Assembly: GCF_934632265.1 (NCBI RefSeq)
Contig: NZ_CAKTYH010000030.1
Location: 1-17,648 of the forward strand
Length of the DNA: 17,648 nt
Origin: an uncultured Senegalimassilia sp.
GTDB taxonomy: Bacteria > Actinomycetota > Coriobacteriia > Coriobacteriales > Eggerthellaceae
Direction: 5' to 3'
Positions 7,691-15,003 of the stretch are shown here, piece by piece. The position numbers and the translations under genes are program-made. Numbering within the stretch: position 1 is the stretch's first letter; every line of letters begins with the position of its first letter. The notes beneath the pieces were generated by a model. The model was not told the origin of the DNA and did no database searches. It was given only the letters and a program-made list of their open reading frames with translations.

Positions 7691-7712
7691 GGGCCGCCGC
7701 ACGGGGCGGCCC
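7691..7712 (-). promoter_or_regulatory. intercistronic hairpin between transporter and fumarase alpha
   Basis: GGGCCGCC (7691-7698) and GGCGGCCC (7705-7712) form a perfect 8-bp stem with a 6-nt loop in the 84-bp gap. It ends 10 bases before the AAAGGA ribosome site of the fumarase gene. No T-run follows on the minus strand. It could lower read-through or mark an RNA processing site that sets different levels of transporter and enzymes. A second small stem, GGTCGC/GCGACC at 7742-7756, overlaps the transporter stop codon. Confidence 0.4.
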
Positions 7713-7755
7713 GCATTCCCGTTTTGTTCCAGGCGTTATGCGGTCGCGGCGCGAC

Positions 7756-9237
7756 CTACCACAGGCCGAGCACCTTCCACCACACGCCGCCGACGCCCAG
7801 CCAGATGACGATGTTGAGCACCGATACGACCGCGCCCATGACCCACCATTTGCCCTGAGCCACATAACCTGCGCCGAACAGGATCGGAGCCGGGCCCGCG
7901 CCGTAGTGGGTAAGCGAGCCCATCAGGTTCCCGAAGAAGCCGAGGACGAGCGCCGTGAGCATCGCAGGCGCGCCCGCGGCGATCGCCACCGTCAGGAACG
8001 CCGCGTACATGGCGGTGACGTGGGCGGTTGCCGAAGCGAACAGGTAATGGCTGAAGAAGTAGGCCAGCGCCAGGATGAGCAGGGCGACCACCCAGTTCAT
8101 GCCGCCGACGCTGCCGGCCATCAGGTCGCCGAACCACGGGATAAGGCCCAGGGTGTTTAGCTGCCCCGCCATCATGACCAAGGCGGAGAACCACACGAGC
8201 GTGTCCCATGCGCCCTTCTCGTTCTTCACGTCGTCCCAGGTGAGCACGTTGGTGAGCAGCAGGACGGACAAGCCGATGAAGCCGGTGGTGGTTGCGGAGA
8301 GGTTGATGGCACTTCCGGCGATCCACAGGATGAGGATGAGCGCGAAGACGAAGATCATCTTCTTCTCGGCGCTGGTGACAGGGCCCATCTCGGCGAGCTT
8401 CGCGCGGGCGACCACGGCAGCGTCGGGAGTCTCCTTGACCTCGGGCGGGTTGAGCTTGTAGAGCACCAACGGCACCACGATCAACGCGACCAGGCCGGGC
8501 ACGAGCGCGGCGATGCACCAGCCCACCCAGGTGATCTCAACGCCAGCCGTGTCGGCGGCAAGCTGCACCGCCAAGGGGTTCGCGGCCATGGCGGTGACGA
8601 ACATGGCGGAGGTGATCATGTCGCCCTGAAACGCCGCCAAGTGCAAAAACGACCCGATACGGCCCGCCGTGCCATCATCGGCGCGGCTGCCGAACGTATG
8701 GGAAAGGGACTGTACGATGGGCCATACGATGCCGCCCGCACGAGCCGTGTTCGAGGGCATGGCCGGAGAGAGCACCAAGTCGGTGGCGATCAGCGAATAT
8801 GCCAGGCCCAGCGTCTTCTTGCCGAACTTCTCCACGAAGATGTAGGCCACGCGATTGCCCAGGCCCGTTTTGATGAAGCCGCGGCTGATGAAGAACGCGA
8901 TGACGATGAGCCAAATCGTGGTGTTGGAAAAGCCCGACAGGCCGTCCTTCAAACCGACCGTGCCCGTGAGCACGCTGACGGTGATGGCCATGATGGCGAT
9001 GGCGCCCATCGGCAGCGGCTTGATGATCAGGCCGACGATGGTGGCGGCGAAGATGGCGAACATATGCCAGGCCTTCGCATCGAGCCCGGCGGGTACCGGG
9101 CAGAGCCACAGCGCAACGCCCACGGCCAACATGATGAACAGCATCGGCCAGTTGACGCCCGTCTCCCCTCCCGTCCTCTGCTTGGCGCGCGCCGCTTTGG
9201 TGCGCGCGCCGAACTGTGCAACTGCTTCCACGTGCAT
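7756..9237 (-). CDS. DASS/SLC13-family dicarboxylate transporter
   Basis: A 493-residue polytopic membrane protein with about 12 hydrophobic segments, starting MHVEAVAQFGARTKAARAKQ before the first segment. Family landmarks include SNTARAGGIVWPI in the first half, an SNT motif used in ion and substrate binding, and SATAHVTAMYAAFL in the matching position of the second half. The overall look is closest to the CitT/TtdT/plastid DiT1 branch, which exchanges or imports citrate, tartrate, malate, 2-oxoglutarate, fumarate and succinate. With fumarase and fumarate reductase genes downstream, uptake of malate, fumarate or tartrate, perhaps against succinate, is the likely job; the exact substrate is not readable. 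The start is ATG 9235-9237, with AAAGGA ending 5 bases upstream; GTG at 9229-9231 is a possible alternative. A 14-bp inverted repeat lies just upstream in the leader. Confidence 0.9.
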   Translation of the reverse strand: MHVEAVAQFGARTKAARAKQRTGGETGVNWPMLFIMLAVGVALWLCPVPAGLDAKAWHMFAIFAATIVGLIIKPLPMGAIAIMAITVSVLTGTVGLKDGLSGFSNTTIWLIVIAFFISRGFIKTGLGNRVAYIFVEKFGKKTLGLAYSLIATDLVLSPAMPSNTARAGGIVWPIVQSLSHTFGSRADDGTAGRIGSFLHLAAFQGDMITSAMFVTAMAANPLAVQLAADTAGVEITWVGWCIAALVPGLVALIVVPLVLYKLNPPEVKETPDAAVVARAKLAEMGPVTSAEKKMIFVFALILILWIAGSAINLSATTTGFIGLSVLLLTNVLTWDDVKNEKGAWDTLVWFSALVMMAGQLNTLGLIPWFGDLMAGSVGGMNWVVALLILALAYFFSHYLFASATAHVTAMYAAFLTVAIAAGAPAMLTALVLGFFGNLMGSLTHYGAGPAPILFGAGYVAQGKWWVMGAVVSVLNIVIWLGVGGVWWKVLGLW

Positions 9238-9252
9238 TCCTTTCCTTTCGAT

Positions 9253-9294
9253 TCCTCCGCCCGTCGATCCGGCGGTCGACCGACGGGCGGAGGA
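9253..9294. promoter_or_regulatory. 14-bp perfect inverted repeat in the transporter leader
   Basis: The arms 9253-9266 (TCCTCCGCCCGTCG) and 9281-9294 are exact reverse complements, with a 14-base spacer. The repeat ends 15 bases before the transporter start codon, just outside its purine-rich ribosome site. As RNA it would make a very stable stem next to that site; as DNA it could be a dimeric operator. It has no T-tail. Confidence 0.6.
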
Positions 9295-9435
9295 CGTGAA
9301 GGCTAGCGCGACGGTAAGGAGGATCCCGCGATGCCGGCGCATGATGCGCCGCACAAGCGGGCCGCCGCGCCCGGCCACGCCCCTCGGCGACCGTTCGCTG
9401 GGATGCATGGTGCCTGTAGCCTTGGCTAACTTCCG

Positions 9436-9492
9436 ACACCCGCCGTGGGTGTAGTTCCGCATTTCCCCAGGTCGGTTGCAAAATACACCCAC
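9436..9492. promoter_or_regulatory. cluster of ACACCC/GGGTGT half-sites, candidate operator
   Basis: ACACCC at 9436-9441 and GGGTGT at 9447-9452 form an inverted pair with a 5-bp spacer (ACACCCGCCGTGGGTGT). A third copy follows at 9485-9490. The second and third copies belong to a 9-bp inverted repeat, GTGGGTGTA (9445-9453) and TACACCCAC (9484-9492). Three related half-sites in the shared control region suggest a regulator-binding site, possibly for the LuxR protein or an unlinked factor. The assignment is inference only. Confidence 0.35.
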
Positions 9493-9669
9493 CAGTCCAC
9501 CCCTGGCGGGTTTGAGTCGGCGCACCTTGACGCCCATGGGCCGGACAGCCGTCGACCACCCCGAAGCGACGATGCGCCCGACCCGCCATCCCCGGATTGC
9601 GTGGAGTTCGCCCATCGGCGCCGGCGCATGGCGCACAATAAGGGCACGGATACCAAGGAAAGGAACAAC

Positions 9670-10563
9670 GTGGAAGACGAGAACATGTCCGCGGCGCAGC
9701 CCGGCGCGCTCACGGCGCAGGCGGTCGCCAACGCCGTGTACAGCGCCGTGCGCCGCTGCGCCGCGCATCTGCGCCCCGACGTGCTTGCCGCCATGCAGGC
9801 GGCTCGCGCCGACGAGACGCAGCCGCGTGCGCAATCCGTGCTGGACTGCCTGCTGGAAAACGCCCGCATCGGGCAGGAGGACGGCGTGCCCATCTGCCAG
9901 GACACCGGCACCTGCTGGGTGCGCCTGGAGGTCGGCGAGGAGCTGCTCATCCCCGGCAACGTCCTGTCGGGCGTCAACGACGCCGTGGCGCGCGCCTACG
10001 CCGACGGCCGCCTGCGCATGAGCGTCGTGGCCGACGCGCTGCTGGACCGCACGAACACCGGCGACAACACGCCCGCCTTCGCGGAGATCGCCCTGCGCCC
10101 CGGCCGGGGCGCCACCCTGCACGTGCTGCTCAAAGGCGGCGGCTCGGACAACGCAAGCCGCGTGGTCATGCTCGCGCCCGGCGCCGGCTGGGAGGGCGTG
10201 AAGAAGGTCGTGCTCGACTGCGTGCGCGAGAAGGCCGCCAACGCATGCCCGCCGCTTATCGTGGGCGTGGGCGTGGGCGCCACGTTCGACAAGGTCGCAG
10301 GCCTGGCCAAGCATGCGCTGCTGCGCGAGGTGGGAACCCCCGCCGCAAGCACGCAGGCTGCCGAGCGCGAGGCCGAGCTGCTTGCCGCCATCAACGCCAC
10401 GGGCATCGGCCCGGCCGCCCTCGGCGGCGGTGCGACCGCCCTGGCCGTGCATCTGGAAACCGCGCCGTGCCACATCGCCGCACTACCCGTGGCCGTCAAC
10501 ATGGGATGCTCGGCCATGCGCAGCGCATCCATCGAGCTGATCGATTGGGGTGAGGGGAAATGA
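9670..10563 (+). CDS. class I Fe-S hydro-lyase (fumarase/tartrate dehydratase), alpha subunit (pair 2)
   Basis: A 297-residue paralogue of the alpha subunit at 6826-7671. Cluster cysteines are C76 (ICQDTG), C193 (NACPP) and C280 (MGCSAMR). NTGDNTPA and KGGGSDNAS are present; the latter has Asp where pair 1 has Glu (GSEN). Compared with pair 1 it has a longer N-terminus and a longer C-terminus. GTG at 9670-9672 is chosen because AAGGAAAGGA lies 5-6 bases upstream; ATG 9685-9687 is an alternative but is further from that site. It is divergent from the transporter and overlaps its beta subunit by 4 bp. Substrates known in this family are malate/fumarate, L-tartrate and mesaconate. A duplicate next to a DASS transporter resembles the ttdABT arrangement of E. 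coli, so tartrate is a fair alternative to fumarate. Confidence 0.9.
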   Translation: MEDENMSAAQPGALTAQAVANAVYSAVRRCAAHLRPDVLAAMQAARADETQPRAQSVLDCLLENARIGQEDGVPICQDTGTCWVRLEVGEELLIPGNVLSGVNDAVARAYADGRLRMSVVADALLDRTNTGDNTPAFAEIALRPGRGATLHVLLKGGGSDNASRVVMLAPGAGWEGVKKVVLDCVREKAANACPPLIVGVGVGATFDKVAGLAKHALLREVGTPAASTQAAEREAELLAAINATGIGPAALGGGATALAVHLETAPCHIAALPVAVNMGCSAMRSASIELIDWGEGK

Positions 10564-11114
10564 GCGAACCCGTACGCTTGAGCCTGCCACTGGACAAATC
10601 CCAGCTGGCGAACCTGAAAGCCGGCCAGGAGGTGCGCCTGACCGGCCCTTGCTACACCATGCGCGACGCCGGCCATGCCCGCGCGCTCGAAGCGCTTGAG
10701 CAAACCGGCGAGCTGCCGTTCGGGCTGGCGGGCGAGACGCTGTTCTACGCCGGCCCCACCCCCGCCGCTGCCGGCCGCCCGCTCGGCAGCGTAGGCCCCA
10801 CCACGGCCAGCCGCATGGACTTCGCAACGCCCCAGCTTATGGAGGCCGGCATCGCGGCGTGCATCGGCAAGGGCAAGCGCAACCAGGCCGTCATCGACGC
10901 TTGCGTGGAAAACGGCGCCGTGTACTTCGCGGCGGTCGGCGGCATCGCCGCGCTGCTGGCCAAGCACGTCACCGCAAGCGAGACCGTGGCCTGGGACGAC
11001 CTGGGCACCGAGGCGCTGCGCCGCATCATGCTCGACGACTTCCCCGTGTTCGTGGCCGTCGACACAGCTGGCCACGACCTGTACCGTGCCATCGAGGCAG
11101 GCGAGGAGATCTAG
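10560..11114 (+). CDS. class I Fe-S hydro-lyase (fumarase/tartrate dehydratase), beta subunit (pair 2)
   Basis: A 184-residue partner of the preceding alpha subunit. Its ATG overlaps the alpha stop as ATGA, a classic coupled junction, with GAGGGG just upstream. Landmarks are CYTMRDAGHA (31-40), FYAGPTP (62-68), GPTTASRMD (79-87) and CIGKG (101-105). These align position for position with the beta subunit of pair 1, but YTGRDAAH has become YTMRDAGH and the flanks differ widely. The two pairs are therefore old paralogues, not a recent tandem copy. The pair is followed by a strong hairpin about 165 bp downstream. The specific substrate is not settled by the sequence. Confidence 0.9.
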   Translation: MSEPVRLSLPLDKSQLANLKAGQEVRLTGPCYTMRDAGHARALEALEQTGELPFGLAGETLFYAGPTPAAAGRPLGSVGPTTASRMDFATPQLMEAGIAACIGKGKRNQAVIDACVENGAVYFAAVGGIAALLAKHVTASETVAWDDLGTEALRRIMLDDFPVFVAVDTAGHDLYRAIEAGEEI

Positions 11115-11358
11115 GCTGGCTTGCCGCCCGACGGACGCTGTGCTGTGCGTCTCGCCCGTGCCAGCTGCACGTTTTCGACGGAAAGCCTTCATCACCGGAG
11201 CCGTCGCGTTTTTCAGCGCAGCACGGCGCAAGGGCGCCGGCTTGCTGCCCCCGGCATCACAACCCCCAGCAACGCAAACGGGCCCTGGAACGAATCATCG
11301 TTCCAGGGCCCATCTCGTCATATGCCAGATTTAGCAGGGCATTCGCCGTATGTTGCCG
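11115..11358. other. non-coding gap between convergent genes
   Basis: These 244 bp lie between the end of the second hydro-lyase pair (+) and the end of topA (-). The only clear element is the hairpin at 11280-11311. No supported gene is seen in it. Confidence 0.6.
11280..11311. terminator. 14-bp perfect hairpin between convergent genes
   Basis: GGGCCCTGGAACGA (11280-11293) and its exact complement (11298-11311) flank a 4-base loop, ATCA. It lies between the convergent hydro-lyase pair and topA, where a shared terminator is expected. Neither side has a T-run, so it is an atypical intrinsic terminator or a 3'-end stabiliser. Confidence 0.6.
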
Positions 11359-13953
11359 CTATTCCGCCGGCTGCTCGGTTTTCGCCGCAGCGGTCTTCTT
11401 AGCAGCCGTTTTCTTCGCCGCGGGCTTTTTGGCGGCGGCCTTCTTCGCCGGCGCCTTCTTCGCGGCAGCCTTGGCCTCCTTGGCCGCGGCCTTCTTCTCG
11501 GCCTCGATCTCCTTGCCCGGGCAGCTGAAGTTCGGGCACAGCTTCCACGGACCGCGCGCGGTGGTGACGATGACCATGGGCGCGCCGCAGTGTTCGCAAA
11601 CCTCGTCGGTGGCCGCAATGGCGCCGTACTGCGGCAGCGGATATCCCACGCCGCACTCGTCGTAGTTCTCGCAGCGGATAAAGCGCTTCAGGGTACGCGG
11701 GTTCTTCTGCGCGATGAGCTTGGCCTTCTTGCCGGCCTCGGCGCACTTCGGGCACTCGCCCACCACCACGTCGGGTTCCTTGTTCGTCTCGCAGTTCGGG
11801 TCGATGCACAGCGTGCGCGGCTTGGATCGGAACGCCGTCACCTTCACCTGGGGCATGCCGCATGTCGGGCACGGGTCGGGCAGCGACTCCACCTTGCCCT
11901 TCGGCAGCGGGTAGGTGACGTCGCAATCCGGCCAGCCGGCGCAGCCGATGAACATGCCGCGCGTCTTCTGGGACACGCGGATTTGCAGGTCCTTGCCGCA
12001 TTTGGGACATTTGCCCACGTAGGCGTCGGCCGCCACGGCATCTGCCAGAGCGTCTTTGACCTCCTCGGAGTGCGGCAGCAAGTTGGCCAGCTGCTCGGAG
12101 AGCAGGTTGCGGCTGTTGGTGACCACCGCGTCTTTGGTGTTGCGGCCCTCGGCGATGTTGTCCATCTCCTCTTCCAGCTCGGCCGTCATCTGCGGGTGCG
12201 TAATGTGCGGGGCGAACTTGTCAAGGGCGTCGCAGACCGCCATGCCCAGCTGGCTAGGCTCGATGGGGTCGTTCTGGATGTACTTCACCGTGTACAGGCG
12301 CTCGATGATGCTGTGACGCGTGGACTTCGTGCCCAGGCCCAGCTTCTCCATCTCCTGGATGAGCTTGCCCTGGCTGTAGCGCGCCGGCGGCTCGGTCTGC
12401 TTCTTGGTGCACTCGGCGCCGTTGAAGGCGATCTTCTGACCCTCGCTCATGGCGGGCAGCTGCTCGTCCTTCTTCATGCCGTACGGGTAGATGGCGCGAT
12501 AACCCGGCGTCACCAGCACGTCGCCCTTGGCGGCGAAGTGCTCGCCGCCCACTTCGAGCGTGACCTTCGTACCCTCCACCACGGCAGCATCCGACAGCGT
12601 TGCCAGGAATCGGCGCGCGATCAGGTTGTACAGCTTGTAATCGGCCGGGGCCAGGTCGTCGGGCGTTGCCTTTGCCGTGGGGTAGATGGGCGGATGGTCG
12701 GTGGTCTCCTTCTTGCCACGCGTGGCGTGAAGCTCGCCTGCGGCGAGCAGCTGCTGGCAATACGGGGCGTACGCCGGGTTGCCCGAGATGGTCTTCACCA
12801 CTTCGGCCAGGTCGAGTGAGCTGGGATACACCGTGTTGTCGACACGCGGGTAGGAGATGTAGCCGTCCATGTACAAGCTCTCGGCAATGCGCATGGTGCG
12901 CGCAGGCGAAAGACCTTCTGCCGATGCCGCGGCCATGAGGCTGGTGGTATTGAACGGCACAGGCGGTTGCTGCTTACGCGTGCGCTTCTCCACCGCCGCC
13001 ACCGTGGCGCTTGCCGCGCCGGTCACAGCGGCCATAGCCGCCTTCGCCGCCGCCTCGTCCTTGAATCGGGCCGTGGCATGCGGCGCCGTGAAGGCAAGCT
13101 CGCCATCAGCCGCGGTGGGGCCTGCCGTCGCGCCGGCATCGAAGGCGCCCTTGATCACCCAGTAGTCCTCGGGGATGAACGCCAGGCGCTCGCGTTCGCG
13201 CGCCACGATAAGCGCCAGCGTAGGCGTCTGCACGCGGCCGGAGCTGCGCACGTTGCCGTAGCCGGCGAACTTCACCAGCGTGAGGTAGCGCGTGAGCACC
13301 GCGCCCCAGATCAGGTCGATGTCCTGACGGGATGCGCCGGCCGAGGCCAGGTTCGTGTCAAGCTCCACCAGGTTGGCGAAGGCATGCGTGATCTCCTCTT
13401 TGGTGAAGGCGCTGTAGCGGGCACGGGAAACCGGGGCGGTCGGATTGACCTCCTGGATGCATGACAGCGCATCGGAGCCGATCAGCTCGCCCTCGCGGTC
13501 GAAGTCGGTTGCGATGACGATGGAGTCCGCCTTCTTCGCCAGGTTCTTCAGGCTGCGGATGATCTCCTTCTCCTTCGGGAGCTTTTCGATGGGCGCGTAC
13601 ACCAGATACGGCAAGGCGTCCATCTTCCATGCCTTCAGCTCCACTCCGTCCTCGATGAACGGCTTCTTCTTTTTAAACGGCGGGCGCGCCAAGCTTGCCG
13701 GCAGCTGCGCCGGAATCGCCTCGCCCTCCGCGGTGACGCCGCGCCAGCCGCCGCGCTTCTTATATATAAGCGTAGGCGCGAAATCGGGCTCCAGGATATG
13801 GCCGCGCAGGCCGATGGTCACCCATTCCTCGCCGTCCACTTCGAACCGGTACACCGGCGTGGAATACACCTTGTCGGCCTTGGGCTTTTTCACGCCCAGC
13901 AACGCCGCGATCTTCGTCGCCGCGTCGTTCTTCTCGGTTACCACCAGCTTCAT
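11359..13953 (-). CDS. topA: type IA DNA topoisomerase, archaeal-like core with four zinc ribbons and a Lys/Ala tail
   Basis: An 864-residue enzyme that relaxes negatively supercoiled DNA. The Toprim domain has E7 (VVTEKND) and the metal-binding D150-x-D152-x-E154 in ATDFDREGE. The catalytic tyrosine is Y368 in GYISYPRVDNTVYP. This motif and PFNTTSLMAAASAEGLSP before it resemble archaeal enzymes more than E. coli TopA (YITYMRTDST). Four C-terminal zinc-ribbon units are visible: C649/C652/C671/C677, C695/C698/C716/C721, C734/C737/C761/C767 and C786/C789/C806/C811. The chain ends in about 47 residues of Lys/Ala repeats, like the basic tails that aid DNA binding in actinobacterial TopA. AGGAGG lies 8 bases before the ATG. 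It is a single gene, convergent with the hydro-lyase pair and divergent from the exported protein. Confidence 0.95.
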   Translation of the reverse strand: MKLVVTEKNDAATKIAALLGVKKPKADKVYSTPVYRFEVDGEEWVTIGLRGHILEPDFAPTLIYKKRGGWRGVTAEGEAIPAQLPASLARPPFKKKKPFIEDGVELKAWKMDALPYLVYAPIEKLPKEKEIIRSLKNLAKKADSIVIATDFDREGELIGSDALSCIQEVNPTAPVSRARYSAFTKEEITHAFANLVELDTNLASAGASRQDIDLIWGAVLTRYLTLVKFAGYGNVRSSGRVQTPTLALIVARERERLAFIPEDYWVIKGAFDAGATAGPTAADGELAFTAPHATARFKDEAAAKAAMAAVTGAASATVAAVEKRTRKQQPPVPFNTTSLMAAASAEGLSPARTMRIAESLYMDGYISYPRVDNTVYPSSLDLAEVVKTISGNPAYAPYCQQLLAAGELHATRGKKETTDHPPIYPTAKATPDDLAPADYKLYNLIARRFLATLSDAAVVEGTKVTLEVGGEHFAAKGDVLVTPGYRAIYPYGMKKDEQLPAMSEGQKIAFNGAECTKKQTEPPARYSQGKLIQEMEKLGLGTKSTRHSIIERLYTVKYIQNDPIEPSQLGMAVCDALDKFAPHITHPQMTAELEEEMDNIAEGRNTKDAVVTNSRNLLSEQLANLLPHSEEVKDALADAVAADAYVGKCPKCGKDLQIRVSQKTRGMFIGCAGWPDCDVTYPLPKGKVESLPDPCPTCGMPQVKVTAFRSKPRTLCIDPNCETNKEPDVVVGECPKCAEAGKKAKLIAQKNPRTLKRFIRCENYDECGVGYPLPQYGAIAATDEVCEHCGAPMVIVTTARGPWKLCPNFSCPGKEIEAEKKAAAKEAKAAAKKAPAKKAAAKKPAAKKTAAKKTAAAKTEQPAE

Positions 13954-14410
13954 GCGGCACCCTCCTTGCCTGCTCCGGCCGCCCTCGCGGCCCTATCGTT
14001 CACACGGTTGCCCCATTCGTAGTTTTACGTGTGCGGGGATAGTCGCGCCGCACGGCGAAACGTCGCGGGCGACGCACGGGGTACTATACACGATTGACGG
14101 CGAAGATGAGCTTGCGATTCCGCACGAGCCGCCCGCAGGCGCCCCGAACGACGCAAAACCCCCTGCCGCATACTCGATATTCCACGATATTGCAGAATGC
14201 GTGTTGATTTCGTCGGCGCCGCGCGAAGGAACCGCGATGGTTTCGAGAACCTGGGGCCATGCTGCCCGCCTTCGCGTAACCTTAGCATCAAGGAGCCGTC
14301 GAACCGCCGCACCTTCGCAGCGCAATCGCCGTATCACAGCATCACCGACGGCATCCTATCCGTACGTAGCAACATGGAGGCCGCCCGATTGGGCGGAAAG
14401 GGAGCGTCGC
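13954..14410. promoter_or_regulatory. divergent upstream region of topA and the exported-protein gene
   Basis: A 457-bp stretch with no supported gene. TACTATACA at 14082-14090 gives a -10-like hexamer on the minus strand (TATAGT, 14083-14088), usable for topA with a leader of about 120 bases, but without a clear -35. Two copies of CGATATT (14175-14181 and 14185-14191) repeat with a 10-bp period, one helical turn, in a relatively AT-rich patch. CCGCCC-GATT-GGGCGG (14381-14396) forms a small hairpin touching the ribosome site of the exported protein. Confidence 0.4.
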
Positions 14411-14890
14411 ATGGTACGAAAAGCACTGGGAGTTTGCCTTGGGAGCATTCTGGTCGTCTGCGTGGGCATAGGCTGCGCAAGCGCGTTATTGCCCGCCACA
14501 TCCACGGCAGCCCCGGTTGCCAACGCAGCAAGCAGCGTCAAAACCACCGCCATGAACTCCGCTATCGACGCATCGGGCGTCAAAGATGCCGTTTCCGATG
14601 CGCTTCTGGCCCACACCTGGGACATCGCCAACGCCACCGGTATCTCGTCCTCTCAGGTGCAAACCTGCATTGAAAACCTCGACATCAAGGATTGGCAGGT
14701 GGCCGACCTACCCGCCAACGCCGTGCCCACTAATACGGTGTCCGGGTCCGCCGCGGGCGTCCCCGCCACGCTTACCCCCTACAACCCCCCTGGTTACGTC
14801 ACGGTAAGCGCTTACGGCCAAAGCATCGACCTTGCCGTCCCGGCAGCTGCGCAGCAATATCTGCCGCTCATCGCCTGCGCGAACCAGTAG
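14411..14890 (+). CDS. small exported protein of unknown function
   Basis: A 159-residue protein starting MVRKALGV. The N-terminus is a Sec-type signal peptide: basic residues 3-4, a hydrophobic core about 5-27, and probable cleavage near STA (31-33) or NAA (38-40). The cysteine at 22 is not in a good lipobox (GIGC), so it is more likely secreted than lipidated. The mature part has helical sequence (about 43-95), a Pro/Thr/Ser-rich middle (101-128) and a strand-like end. C86 and C156 could form a disulfide. I recognise no domain. The ATG is supported by AAGGGAG 6-7 bases upstream, and the gene ends just before a canonical terminator, so it is a one-gene transcript. Nothing in the neighbours (topA, DUF1385) hints at function. 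Confidence 0.82.
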   Translation: MVRKALGVCLGSILVVCVGIGCASALLPATSTAAPVANAASSVKTTAMNSAIDASGVKDAVSDALLAHTWDIANATGISSSQVQTCIENLDIKDWQVADLPANAVPTNTVSGSAAGVPATLTPYNPPGYVTVSAYGQSIDLAVPAAAQQYLPLIACANQ

Positions 14891-14941
14891 ACGCAACGCG
14901 AAAGGCGCGCAGCCTTTTCAGTAACCGCAACCCAACGCTTG

Positions 14942-14981
14942 AAGACCTTCCCAAGAACCATCTTGGGAAGGTCTTTTCTTT
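14942..14981 (+). terminator. intrinsic terminator of the exported-protein gene
   Basis: AAGACCTTCCCAAGA (14942-14956) pairs perfectly over 15 bp with 14961-14975 around a 4-base loop (ACCA). It is followed by TTCTTT, giving a U-rich tail on the plus strand. It begins about 52 bp after the stop. The convergent DUF1385 gene ends just beyond it, so the stem may serve that transcript too, but without a T-tail in that direction. Confidence 0.88.
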
Positions 14982-15003
14982 CCGTTTATGAAACCTGTCG
15001 CGC

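Larger units (their letters stand above)
9238..9669. promoter_or_regulatory. divergent intergenic control region
   Basis: This 432-bp non-coding stretch separates the minus-strand transporter from the plus-strand hydro-lyase pair and should carry both promoters. I see no convincing -35/-10 pair on either strand. It holds a 14-bp perfect inverted repeat (9253-9294), ACACCC-type half-sites (9436-9492) and a small palindrome TAGCCTTGGCTA (9417-9428). It includes a more AT-rich patch around 9478-9487. No coding frame here looks real. Confidence 0.6.

Noticed and set aside
9301..9669. Small gene in the divergent intergenic region
   Set aside because: Short open frames exist on both strands, but none has a convincing ribosome site, composition or motif.
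9238..10473. N-terminal extension of the transporter frame up to position 10473
   Set aside because: The frame stays open by chance. The added residues are antisense to the second hydro-lyase alpha gene and cover the intergenic region, and a ribosome site with ATG at 9237 gives the normal family length.
11350..12819. 489-codon plus-strand open frame opposite topA
   Set aside because: It is antisense to zinc-ribbon and catalytic-core codons of the topoisomerase, with Leu/Arg/His-rich composition and no motif.
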